Below are positions 5,298-13,270 of a DNA stretch of 16,178 nucleotides, in pieces. The DNA is from Pseudomonadota bacterium. Its GTDB lineage: Bacteria > Desulfobacterota > Desulfovibrionia > Desulfovibrionales > Desulfovibrionaceae. Numbering within the stretch: the first letter of the stretch is position 1; every line of letters starts with the position of its first letter. The stretch is from NCBI GenBank assembly GCA_023419375.1, contig JAEZYD010000012.1, positions 1 through 16,178 of the forward strand, written 5' to 3'. The translations under genes were made by a program, and so were the position numbers. Under the pieces are notes generated by a model. The model was not told the origin of the DNA. It saw only the letters and a program-made list of their open reading frames with translations, and did not search any database.

Positions 5298-6896
5298 ATG
5301 GCTGCCAAGAAGAAACCGCAATTTGATGCTTATGGCTTGTGGCAATCGATCATCAAAGAAAATCAGGATCTCGCCCGCGTGGTGTCCAGCAACAACAGAG
5401 TTGAATCCGAAAGGGCCATGTTGGGAATAAGCGCCCTCTACGTTGCCAAAGCTCGGGAAGCACTGGGCTTTGACGCCTCTATTCCTCTTCCGGAAGGCAT
5501 ACCTTTCGATATGAAGAAAAAAATAGTTGCCTGCATAGAAGGCACCGTAGATGTGCCCACCGAGGCCAACATGCATGTAACCCGAGAGAGACTGAACACC
5601 GAGTGGGAACACTGCATGGCGGCACTGTCCACTTCCGACCAGAAAAAGGTGTTGGCCGGAGACCCTACAACCGGGGAAAAAATTTGCAAGTTGTTCGTCA
5701 AGCTCATGGTTGAAGATCTGCGGGTTGCGCCTTCACGGGTATCTCTTCCGTCTGCTGCTCCCGGTTTTCTGTGCGACTGCATGGCAGATGTCCTGAACGC
5801 CAGGGGCAGCGACACACCCACCGAGGACGCCGAGGGCGAACCTTCCCCCGAAGAAGAGGACAAACGTTGTCTGTGGAAGGGCCGGGCCGGAGACAGCCCC
5901 GCCGTCATCACTCCGGAAGTGGATCCCGCCACGGAAACAGCCGTGGCCCAACTGCGTGACGAAGCCGTAACCGTCAGCAATGTGGAAATGGATGCCACCA
6001 TCCTGCTGGCCGAAACGCGCGGCGTGTCTCAACAGGCGCAGTTCATCGAAACAGTATCCCGCATGACCATGCTCACCAGATTGGCCCATATCAAAGATAG
6101 CAAGGGCTACAAGGGTGCAAAAGTTCGCGATGCGAATGGGGAATTGCAGTCCATCAAGACATGGCCGGAATTCTGCACGGCCTTGGGCATGAGTCGTAGC
6201 CTTGTGGACGAAGACCTGAACAACCTCTCGGTGTTCGGCGACAACCTGCTCAAGATGCAGGATGCCCTGGGCATCGGCTATCGCGAGCTTCGCAAGCTGC
6301 GCGCAGGTTTTTCCATGCTGGACGATGCCTCCCGCGCCTTGGCGCTGGAAGAAGTGAAGAACGCCGGGGATAAGGAAGAGCTGCTCGCCGCCCTTGATGA
6401 AATGGGGGTGCGCAACGCCAAACTGACCCAGGCCAACAAGGAAAAGGACGAACAGCGCGTCAGCCTTGACAAGCTGCTCGGCGAATCACGCCGCAAGGAA
6501 TATGAGCTGCAACGCAAGCTGGACGCTATGGAAAGGCCTGTAAGCCCGGATGAAGAGGCGAGCGCCCTTATTTGGACTGAAGCCAACATGAAGCGCGAGA
6601 TTGATGAAGGGTGCCGTGATCTCGTGCGCGCGGCTGATGCACTGGCGGTAATTGCTTCCAACACCTTCAATTGTGGCAAGGGTGAAAGGTGGTTCTCTCT
6701 TCCGGAAGAACGGCGGGCGCAAATGGCCGACTACGTTAATGAGCGCATATCCAGCGCTTGCGGCCGGATGCGTGACTCCCTGCTCAATACTGGTGTTGAT
6801 GTGGATCTGGCGCTGGTATTTGACCCGGAAGCGGGCATGGATGCCAGTGACGGCGCGGACTCTGCCGACACATTGCAGGAGCAGGCCGAGGCATAA
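5298..6896 (+). CDS. Large coiled-coil early protein preceding the transposase
   Basis: A 532-residue acidic protein found upstream of transposase genes in related Mu-like prophages as far as I recall; no biochemical role is known to me. Residues about 1-170 are helical with little recognisable. About 170-215 is an acidic, Pro-rich linker (EDAEGEPSPEEEDKR). A conserved-looking block at about 284-335 reads TWPEFCTALGMSRSLVDEDL then FGDNLLKMQDALGIGYRELR, which looks like a DNA-binding or adaptor module seen in phage and plasmid proteins. About 375-430 is a long coiled coil (NKEKDEQRVSLDKLLGESRR). The C-terminus is acidic and Ala-rich. It sits two bases before tnpA, so co-expression and a role in the transposition complex are plausible but inferred. 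Confidence 0.7.
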   Translation: MAAKKKPQFDAYGLWQSIIKENQDLARVVSSNNRVESERAMLGISALYVAKAREALGFDASIPLPEGIPFDMKKKIVACIEGTVDVPTEANMHVTRERLNTEWEHCMAALSTSDQKKVLAGDPTTGEKICKLFVKLMVEDLRVAPSRVSLPSAAPGFLCDCMADVLNARGSDTPTEDAEGEPSPEEEDKRCLWKGRAGDSPAVITPEVDPATETAVAQLRDEAVTVSNVEMDATILLAETRGVSQQAQFIETVSRMTMLTRLAHIKDSKGYKGAKVRDANGELQSIKTWPEFCTALGMSRSLVDEDLNNLSVFGDNLLKMQDALGIGYRELRKLRAGFSMLDDASRALALEEVKNAGDKEELLAALDEMGVRNAKLTQANKEKDEQRVSLDKLLGESRRKEYELQRKLDAMERPVSPDEEASALIWTEANMKREIDEGCRDLVRAADALAVIASNTFNCGKGERWFSLPEERRAQMADYVNERISSACGRMRDSLLNTGVDVDLALVFDPEAGMDASDGADSADTLQEQAEA

Positions 6897-6898
6897 CC

Positions 6899-8710
6899 AT
6901 GAGTCCAGCCCAGGCACAACATATCCACGAGCTGATTGCTTCGTTGCGTCTTGCCCAAGCGCGGGAGCGCGGCGAGCTGGTGCGGCGGGCGGCTCTGGCC
7001 TTGGGCAAGACCCCTAAGACCGTTTACCGCATGCTCAAGGCGGCGGGATGGGATGCCGGGCGCAAACCCCGCGCGGATGCTGGTCAGACTGCTGTGGATG
7101 CCTCTCTGGCCCTGACGGTGGGTGGGCTTGTAACCCTCGCCACCAGGGTCAACGGCAAGCGCACCCTGACCATCAAGGATGCCTGCGAACGGCTGGCCGC
7201 ACAGGGTTACGGCGTCAAGGATGAATCAACGGGAGAAACCATCATGCCAAGCCCAAAAACCGTTAGCACCGCCATGCGCCGCTATGGCTGCCACCCCGAT
7301 CAAATGGAAAGGGGCAAGGCAACCGGACGCCAGCGCAGTTTGCACCCCAACCATGTTTGGGAAATAGACGCTTCGGTATGTGTGCTGGTGTATCTGCCCG
7401 GCGGCAAGAAGATGCGCCTGTTGGACGAAAAAATATACAATGAGCGCAAACCGGGCCGTCTGGTGGAGATCGGGCGGCAACGCATCATAAGGTATGTAGT
7501 TGTCGACCACTGCACCCACACTCTGTACCTGCATTACGAGCTGGCGGGGGGTGAAGATGCCGCAGGCATTCTGGCCACCCTTATTGAGGCCATGTCTGAC
7601 CGTGGGCCGCGCGATCCCATGCACGGTGTGCCGTTCATCCTTTATATGGATAAATCTGGCGGCAACCAGTCAAGCCTTGTCAAAGGCTTCTGTGAAGCTA
7701 TGGGCATCAAGCCCATGTACCACGCGGCAGGCAATGCCAGCGCCACTGGCAGTGTTGAAGTTGCACAAAACCTTGTTGAACGGGGCTTTGAATCTCGGCT
7801 TCGTTTCATGGACGTGTCGGAGCTTGGACAACTGCAAGAACAGGCGGATCGGTGGCGGCGGCATTTCAATGCCCACTCCATACATACACGCCTGCAATGC
7901 CCACGCAACCGCGCATGGCTGCGCATTAGCGATGACCAGTTACGGGTTGCCAGCCGAGAGGCCATGCAGGCGGTGGCAACATGGGGCGAGCAGGCCCGCA
8001 CTGTGCAACCGGATTACACGATCAGCCTGGATACCAAGAGCCACGGTGTGCATACCTATGACTTGCGCATGCTTGGCGCTCATGGCGTCCATGTGCGGGA
8101 TAAAGTGGGGGTACTTCTTAACCCCTTCAATGCTCCGGAAATCATCGTCACCAAGACCATGCCCGATGGCGATGTTTTGCGCTTCACCGTATCGCCCATA
8201 GACAGGGATGAATGGGGATTTGATGCCGCCGCCCCCGTCATGGGTCAGGAATGGGGCAAGGCTCCGGAAACGCCTGTTGAACAGTCTGCCAAGGCAATGG
8301 AAGCGCTGGCAATGGGTGAAGACGGTAAAGCCGCCCGGCCATGGGAACATATCGACCCGATGGCGGACATCAAGGAAGCTCCACTGCACTTGCGGCGTGA
8401 TGGTGTTGCCGCTCCTGTGGAGTCTGGTGCGCCAGTGGCTCTGGCCATGCCTTTAAGCCGTGTGGAGGCCGCACAGCGGTTGCAGCAGATTGACCCCGCA
8501 CCGTGGCAGCGCGACCCCATTGCATGCATGGCGCACATTCGGGACGCCTACGGCGATGAAGTGCAGGAAGCCGCCCTGGAGGGCATCGCCGCAGCTCTGC
8601 GCGATATGTTCACCATCGTTGACGTCCCCATGCCCGTTGCGACCGACAGCGATAAAGGCAAACGCCTACAGTTCCCCAAACCTCAGGAGACATCATCATG
8701 CATCGCATGA
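6899..8710 (+). CDS. tnpA: Mu/BcepMu-type DDE transposase TnpA
   Basis: A 603-residue transposase that would cut and join phage ends during integration and replicative transposition. The N-terminus holds a helix-turn-helix (about 23-50, ERGELVRRAALALGKTPKTV) and a second DNA-binding region (about 90-130). The rve-type catalytic core carries the triad Asp157 (VWEIDAS), Asp251 (ILYMDKSGGNQ) and Glu287 (GSVEVAQNLVERGFE), 35 residues apart for the last pair as in D,D-35-E enzymes. A beta-barrel-like part follows (about 370-440), then an acidic/Ala-rich C-terminus that would contact TnpB. The catalytic centre looks intact. The gene overlaps the start of the tnpB-like gene by 13 bases. Its partner is damaged (see next entry), so transposition activity may be lost or reduced. 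Confidence 0.92.
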   Translation: MSPAQAQHIHELIASLRLAQARERGELVRRAALALGKTPKTVYRMLKAAGWDAGRKPRADAGQTAVDASLALTVGGLVTLATRVNGKRTLTIKDACERLAAQGYGVKDESTGETIMPSPKTVSTAMRRYGCHPDQMERGKATGRQRSLHPNHVWEIDASVCVLVYLPGGKKMRLLDEKIYNERKPGRLVEIGRQRIIRYVVVDHCTHTLYLHYELAGGEDAAGILATLIEAMSDRGPRDPMHGVPFILYMDKSGGNQSSLVKGFCEAMGIKPMYHAAGNASATGSVEVAQNLVERGFESRLRFMDVSELGQLQEQADRWRRHFNAHSIHTRLQCPRNRAWLRISDDQLRVASREAMQAVATWGEQARTVQPDYTISLDTKSHGVHTYDLRMLGAHGVHVRDKVGVLLNPFNAPEIIVTKTMPDGDVLRFTVSPIDRDEWGFDAAAPVMGQEWGKAPETPVEQSAKAMEALAMGEDGKAARPWEHIDPMADIKEAPLHLRRDGVAAPVESGAPVALAMPLSRVEAAQRLQQIDPAPWQRDPIACMAHIRDAYGDEVQEAALEGIAAALRDMFTIVDVPMPVATDSDKGKRLQFPKPQETSSCIA

Positions 8711-9822
8711 CCCTGGGCGCAATGTTGCAAAAAGTTGGGATGGGACAGCGCGAACTGGCACGAGCCGTGGGCGGTTCCTCTGCAACTATCAATCGTATGG
8801 TGCATGGGTATGCCGCACCACTGAAAGGATGGGGAGAGCTTAAGGCGAACCTTGAATCCATCCTGCTTGAACGCGGCGCACCAGCGCCGGAAGTTTCCGC
8901 TCTGGTACGCCGCATGGACGAGCAGTGGCAAGCAAGCCGTCATCATGCCGAGGCGGTGGCCCGCGCCAGATCGGAAGGAGCAAGTGTTGAAAACCTGCCT
9001 TCGGCAGGCAGACCCCGGCATCTTTCCACGGACAAAGGAAACTGCCGTTTAGAACCAGCCCCCAAAACGGGGCAAGAACTTTCGGAGGAAGAACTCATGC
9101 TTTTGAGCAAGCAAAGCCTTACGCCACAGGCGCGGAAGCATTTCAAGCTGTTCCGCGACCCGTGGGATGATCCGCATCTGCCGGAGGAAGTCTTTCTGAC
9201 GCCGGAAAGCCGATACGTGTATGAGGCGATGATGTCCGCTGCGCGTCACGGTAACTTTCTGGCTGTGATCGGCGAATCCGGCAGCGGAAAAACCACGTTG
9301 CGCCGCATGATGCTGGAGCAGCTCAAGGGTAAAGGTCTTTCCGGAGGTCTGCGTGAAGGTCGCACGAAAATGCTTGATGCCGTTGCGGCCTTTGTCTCCA
9401 TATCCGGCGAGCAATATGGCTCAAAAGTTGGCGGAGAAAAGGGCAACGTCACCCTGCACAGCTATGACGGAAGCCTGAAGGTTCAACGGGCCATGCAGGA
9501 TCGCATCACCTTTGATGAACGCCTTCAGGCTGCGCGGACGCTTATCAATGAATGCCTGCGGGATTGGTCTGAAGGTGCCAATGCCAACTTGCGCGCCATT
9601 GTTGATGCCGCATGGGAAACGGACAGGGACGGTAACGTGTCCACTTCACGCATCCTCGGCCTGCGAGCCATCAAAGTGAAGGATGATGAACGTTGGGATC
9701 AGGCCATGAAAGCCCTGACGGACAGCATGCAGGTGGTTTACAGCAAATCGTTCATTCGCGTGTACGAAAAAGACGCATACGGCGAGTTCCAGCCCATACC
9801 GCTGGATATTGCCAAGGTATAG
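8698..9822 (+). CDS. Chimeric TnpB (N-terminal half) / DUF3164 (C-terminal half) protein
   Basis: A 374-residue ORF joining two usually separate phage proteins. Residues about 5-65 are a TnpB-type helix-turn-helix (QRELARAVGGSSATINRMVH). The AAA+ domain begins and reaches Walker A (GESGSGKT, residues 192-199). After about residue 205-225 the expected Walker B, sensor and lid regions are absent. The rest reads like DUF3164: AAFVSISGEQYGSKVGGEKG, FDERLQAARTLINECLRDW, ILGLRAIKV, DSMQVVYSKSFIRVYEKD. DUF3164 is normally encoded by its own gene shortly downstream of tnpB, so an in-frame deletion of the DNA between them is the simplest origin. The chimera should not hydrolyse ATP normally. The start at 8698 has AGGAGA seven bases upstream. 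Recognition of both halves is from memory of the families, not a search. Confidence 0.8.
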   Translation: MHRMTLGAMLQKVGMGQRELARAVGGSSATINRMVHGYAAPLKGWGELKANLESILLERGAPAPEVSALVRRMDEQWQASRHHAEAVARARSEGASVENLPSAGRPRHLSTDKGNCRLEPAPKTGQELSEEELMLLSKQSLTPQARKHFKLFRDPWDDPHLPEEVFLTPESRYVYEAMMSAARHGNFLAVIGESGSGKTTLRRMMLEQLKGKGLSGGLREGRTKMLDAVAAFVSISGEQYGSKVGGEKGNVTLHSYDGSLKVQRAMQDRITFDERLQAARTLINECLRDWSEGANANLRAIVDAAWETDRDGNVSTSRILGLRAIKVKDDERWDQAMKALTDSMQVVYSKSFIRVYEKDAYGEFQPIPLDIAKV

Positions 9823-9838
9823 TCAGCAGGAGGTCGCC

Positions 9839-10225
9839 ATGCAATCAAGAGCCGGACTCATTAGGACCATTCAGACAGGCCGTAAAGTGCTGAACATGGA
9901 TGATCACACATACCATGACATGCTTCGCAACCTCACGGGCGCGGAATCATGCACGGTGCTGAACGAGACCGACCTTAAGCGAGTCCTGGTGCACCTCCGC
10001 GAAAGAGGATTTGCTCCCAAAGAATCGCCCACTAAAGGACCCCAGCGCAAGGTGCGGTCTCTGTGGCTTACCCTGGCAGATGCAGGGGCGGTCGAAAACC
10101 GTGATTTCAAGGCCACAGACGCCTATGTGACCCGTCAGACCGGGTTCTCAATGCGCAAGGCATCACCCGGAGATCTATCGGCAGTCATAGAGCAGCTTAA
10201 GCGCTGGCTGGAGCGTTATGAGTAG
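9839..10225 (+). CDS. gemA: GemA-like protein (Mu gp16 / DUF1018 family)
   Basis: The 128-residue product matches the Mu GemA (gp16, DUF1018) pattern: RAGLIRTIQTGRKVLNMDDH and TYHDMLRNLTGAESCTVLNE near the N-terminus, then LKRVLVHLRERGF. An R-rich linker, LWLTLADAGAVENRD and a C-terminal AVIEQLKRWLERYE follow. In Mu, GemA modulates expression of host genes including ones affecting DNA topology; the mechanism here is by analogy. AGGAGG stands right before the ATG at 9839, which decides the start over an upstream in-frame ATG at 9809. The stop overlaps the Mor-like start by eight bases, reproducing the gemA-mor order of Mu. Length is about normal and there is no sign of damage. Confidence 0.85.
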   Translation: MQSRAGLIRTIQTGRKVLNMDDHTYHDMLRNLTGAESCTVLNETDLKRVLVHLRERGFAPKESPTKGPQRKVRSLWLTLADAGAVENRDFKATDAYVTRQTGFSMRKASPGDLSAVIEQLKRWLERYE

Positions 10226-10469
10226 TGACGGACAGCAATTCCTTGAGAGTGTTGAAGCCGCCATGCGCTCGCGCGGCATCGCCACCGAGGTGGCCCGGGC
10301 GGTTTTGATAGATGTTTCGCTCGAATGGGGAGGGCAGCAGGTCTACATCCTGCTGCGCTCCCCTTATATTGCCCACGCTGTAATGGCCGACTTCAACGGC
10401 AGCAATGCAGGCGAGCTGGCCACAAAATATCGTATATCACGCGCCCAGGTATCATTACCTACTTGCTGA
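10218..10469 (+). pseudogene. Mor/C-family middle-late activator, 3'-truncated at the host junction
   Basis: Eighty-three residues related to Mu Mor and C: a helical N-terminal dimerisation part, GGQQVYI (as in Mor's GGGQVYI) near residues 38-44, then ADFNGSNAGELATKYRISRA, the start of the helix-turn-helix. Mor needs a full recognition helix and a basic C-terminus after this; here the frame runs instead into SLPTC and a stop. At the same place another frame begins to read as a chemotaxis receptor (GIITYLLTRSVMRQLG), so phage sequence ends at about 10440-10458. The protein is therefore unlikely to bind DNA. In Mu, Mor activates the middle promoter needed for lysis and structural genes, so this loss would keep the late region silent. 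Start overlaps gemA by eight bases. Confidence 0.8.
10327..10363 (+). repeat. Fifteen-base inverted repeat inside the Mor-like gene
   Basis: Arms at 10327-10341 and 10349-10363 are complementary at 14 of 15 positions, with a seven-base loop and TTATATT following. It could fold as a strong RNA hairpin and act as an attenuator near the end of the early operon. It overlaps conserved coding sequence, so chance is not excluded. Confidence 0.55.
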
Positions 10470-11593
10470 CGCGTAGCGTCATGCGCCAGTTGGGCAAAGA
10501 TCCTGGGCAGCTGAATGCACTAGCCCGCCGCGTTGTTGATGGCGATTATGAAATTGCTGATGGCAGCGTCAGAATTGGCGTCTATGATTCAATTGTATCA
10601 ATGGTTGAATCCCTCAAGGCCAATATGGAAAAAGTCCATGAGCAATCGCTGAACGCTCAAAATCAGGCCGCCAAAGCCACAGAGGCCATGCGTAATGCCG
10701 AAGAATCCGGCAAGATTGCCCAGTCCAAATCCAATGCAATGCTGGCTGCGGCTACGCAACTGGAAGAGGTGGCCCATGCGGTCAGCTCTGCCTCAACGCA
10801 ACTTTCTGCCCAGATAGAACAGGCTGACAAGGGCGCCGTGCAAACAGCGCAGCGGCTGGGTGAAGCTGCCACGGCCATGAATGAAATGAATGCCACCGTG
10901 CAGGAAGTCGCCAGAAATGCTGGAGCTGCGTCATCCGCATCAGCAGAAACCAAGGCAAAGGCTGAGCACGGGGCCACGATTGTGGGCAACTCGCTGGAGA
11001 GCATCCAGCTTGTGCACCGCCTCTCAATGGACTTGAAAGACGACATGGCGCAACTGAATGGGCATGCCCAGGATATTTCACAGATCATGACGGTCATTTC
11101 CGATATCGCCGACCAGACAAATCTGCTGGCTCTCAACGCCGCCATTGAAGCGGCGCGGGCAGGCGAAGCCGGACGCGGTTTTGCCGTAGTGGCGGACGAA
11201 GTGCGCAAACTTGCTGAAAAAACAATGGCTTCAACGACGGACGTTGGGCGGGTGATCCGTTCCATTCAGGAAAGTACCACGAAAAGCCTTGTTTCGATGG
11301 ATAATGCAGTTGAGCAGGTCAATACCGCTACGGAGAGCGCCAGCCTATCCGGACAGGCCTTGAGCGAAATTGTTGTTACCGCTGATATCACAGCCGATCA
11401 GGCCAATGCCATTGCTACGGCCAGCGAGCAGCAGTCTGCCGCCAGCGAAGAAATCAATCAGACGATCATTGAAGTTAATGAAATGTCGCGCCAGACAGCC
11501 GAGGGAATGGCCGAAGCTGCGAAGGCCGTGAGCGATCTGGCTGTGCAGGCGGGCAAACTTGCAAGCCTGATCTCCGATATGCGCAACGGGTAG
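10448..11593 (+). pseudogene. Methyl-accepting chemotaxis protein, 5'-truncated by the prophage junction
   Basis: The reading frame becomes receptor-like at about 10448 with the end of a second membrane helix and LLTRSVMRQLGKDPGQL. A HAMP-type linker (ARRVVDGDYEIADGS) and a long cytoplasmic signalling domain follow, including the hallmark NAAIEAARAGEAGRGFAVVA near 11140-11200. The C-terminus ends in SDLAVQAGKLASLISDM without a CheR-binding pentapeptide. The periplasmic sensor and most membrane sequence are missing and are replaced by phage DNA; what precedes 10448 in this frame is a shadow of the Mor-like gene. An in-frame ATG at 10481, 11 bases after the Mor-like stop, could make a soluble 370-residue HAMP/signalling fragment. 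It is either a pseudogene or a re-wired fragment; its missing 5' part may lie at the far end of the prophage, outside the window. Confidence 0.85.
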
Positions 11594-11642
11594 GTTGTCA
11601 GGAATCTTTGCATCAATCTGCCAATGCGCCGACATGGCCGCT

Positions 11643-11675
11643 GCGGAGGCGCTCCGCCAAATGGTGCGCCTCCGC
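11643..11675 (+). terminator. Possible terminator after the chemoreceptor
   Basis: Arms GCGGAGGCGC (11643-11652) and GCGCCTCCGC (11666-11675) are perfectly complementary around a 13-base loop. Only a short T-run follows, so termination would be weak. The rest of the 11594-11854 gap shows no gene I can support. Confidence 0.4.
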
Positions 11676-11854
11676 CCTTTGAAGGCAGATGCCTGGCCCC
11701 CTGATGAATCCCGCTTTTTGTCGCCTCTTTCATCCTGGCCTGGTCATTCTTGCAATGATGCCGTCTTGTCTGCCCCAGTAAAAAATGCAGGCGGTACGAT
11801 CGCCACCGCGGGCAGGTCTTGCTGTAATTCTGTCTTCTACCTTGTGTGGTGCCA

Positions 11855-13093
11855 ATGGAGTCAGTTCACCTTTACAGTTTACTTTCTGGTTTTTCGCGAG
11901 CGCTTGGTCTGGTTTGCCAAGAACTGACGGAGCACAATCTGCGCGTGGCCTATCTGGCGCAGGTACTGGCAGAGCATTGCGGTCTGGATCATCAGGAACG
12001 GAAATACCTGCTTATTGCAAGCATGCTGCATGAGATAGGGACAATCCCGCTGAAGGATGCCCTGACCAATTTTGTTTTTGAAAAAGAAGACTACTGCGTG
12101 GCTGGCTGGGTTTTTTGCAGAACAGCCAAACTTCCTGAAGATGTTTGCAACATGGTTCTGCTCAGAAAAACTCCATGGAAGGAGCTGAACCCGCAGGAAG
12201 ATAACGCCATATCTGCAAACTGTATTTATTTTGCTGATACGGTTGATGCTGAAATGCTCGCACACCCGGACGCGGATTTTCTTCATCTGGCAACGGCGAT
12301 GCAAGAAAAATCGGCCCATTTTTCATTTACCTGGCGCGATGCCTTTGCGAAAATTGCAGCAAACAAAGCCATTAGAGCAGTATATCAATCATCGAGCGCG
12401 ATGAATGCGTATTTGAGCAACGAATTTTGCAAGGACACTCTTTCGACCAAGAATCTCCTGATTTTGTGCGACCTGTTCTCTCAGATTATTGACTCTAAAA
12501 GTCCGTTTACCGCAACGCATTCGCACGGTGTTGCCCACACTGCGCAGGAAATTCTCAAGCTTACGGGGCTTGCATCGAGCGAAGATTACCTGACGATCTA
12601 CATTGCCGGGCTCGTGCACGACATAGGCAAGTTGGCGGTTCCTGTGGATATTCTCGAGAAACCGGGGGCACTTTCTGATCTCGAGCGGCATGAAATAAAG
12701 AGGCATGCCGAGATTGGGATACAGCTTCTTGATTCAATCCCCGGTTTTCGCTGCGTGTGCGATTGGGCCGGGATGCACCACGAGAGGCTTGATGGAAAAG
12801 GGTATCCATATGGTCTGGGAGCTGCAAAGCTCACCTTGCCAATGCGTGTTATGGCTGTAGCAGATGTGTTTACCGCTTTGACAGAGATCCGCCCATACCG
12901 GGACGGTATGGAACTGACTCGTGTGGTTGCCTGCATGTCGGATATGGCGGCAAGCAAGCAACTCGATACGGATATTGTAGCCCTGGTTGTAAAAAATGCT
13001 TTGCAGATCAATCAGGTGCGGTCCAAGGCGCAACGCGATGCGGCTGCAAAATTTCTTGCCATGCGCAAGTTGTGCGCCTGGACTCGCCCTTAG
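11855..13093 (+). CDS. HD-GYP domain protein (c-di-GMP phosphodiesterase type) with a degenerate first HD domain
   Basis: A 412-residue cytoplasmic signalling enzyme without a membrane segment. Residues about 15-130 look like a worn HD domain (LHEIG in place of HDIG), probably regulatory. The C-terminal HD-GYP core begins at THSHGVAHTAQEI (about 221) and carries HDIGK (about 255-259) and HHERLDGKGYP (about 308-318), then VMAVADVFTALTEIRPYRD, all expected metal and substrate motifs. It should hydrolyse cyclic di-GMP, linking to motility, biofilm or adhesion; the truncated chemoreceptor upstream and the GGDEF gene downstream are compatible neighbours. The start is uncertain: ATG at 11855 or GTG at 11846 or 11849, none with a strong ribosome site. 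It converges on the BON gene across a strong hairpin. Confidence 0.88.
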   Translation: MESVHLYSLLSGFSRALGLVCQELTEHNLRVAYLAQVLAEHCGLDHQERKYLLIASMLHEIGTIPLKDALTNFVFEKEDYCVAGWVFCRTAKLPEDVCNMVLLRKTPWKELNPQEDNAISANCIYFADTVDAEMLAHPDADFLHLATAMQEKSAHFSFTWRDAFAKIAANKAIRAVYQSSSAMNAYLSNEFCKDTLSTKNLLILCDLFSQIIDSKSPFTATHSHGVAHTAQEILKLTGLASSEDYLTIYIAGLVHDIGKLAVPVDILEKPGALSDLERHEIKRHAEIGIQLLDSIPGFRCVCDWAGMHHERLDGKGYPYGLGAAKLTLPMRVMAVADVFTALTEIRPYRDGMELTRVVACMSDMAASKQLDTDIVALVVKNALQINQVRSKAQRDAAAKFLAMRKLCAWTRP

Positions 13094-13121
13094 GGCGGCT
13101 TTGCACAGCAATATGAACGTA

Positions 13122-13160
13122 AAATGCATACCGGCGAAAAATTTTCGCCGGTATGCATTT
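13122..13160. terminator. Perfect 19-base inverted repeat, bidirectional terminator between convergent genes
   Basis: Bases 13122-13140 and 13142-13160 are exact reverse complements with a single base between them. A GC-rich middle (ATACCGGCG) lies between A/T-rich ends. It lies 28 bases past the HD-GYP stop and serves the convergent minus-strand side as well. A second, weaker stem (CAGCCCCC at 13206-13213 with GGGGGCTG at 13237-13244) lies nearer the BON stop. Confidence 0.8.
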
Positions 13161-13270
13161 ATTTCAGAGGGAAAGTCTGAAGAGGGGTGCCGTAGCCAGC
13201 AGCATCAGCCCCCCGGAGGGGCAGGCCGTCAGCCAAGGGGGCTGAAATTGTCTGCTGCCCGTGGGCCGAG

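Noticed and set aside
10325..10447. N-terminal extension of the chemoreceptor frame
   Set aside because: This stretch overlaps the Mor-like gene in another frame and encodes no receptor sequence; it is an accident of the junction.
10300..10460. Mu-type phage end with transposase-binding repeats
   Set aside because: No repeated binding-site pattern was seen and the sequence is coding up to the junction; only a lone CA before GGTAT fits, which is not enough to call an end.
10663..11265. 200-codon minus-strand frame within the chemoreceptor
   Set aside because: Low-complexity Ser/Ala-rich antisense shadow of the signalling domain.
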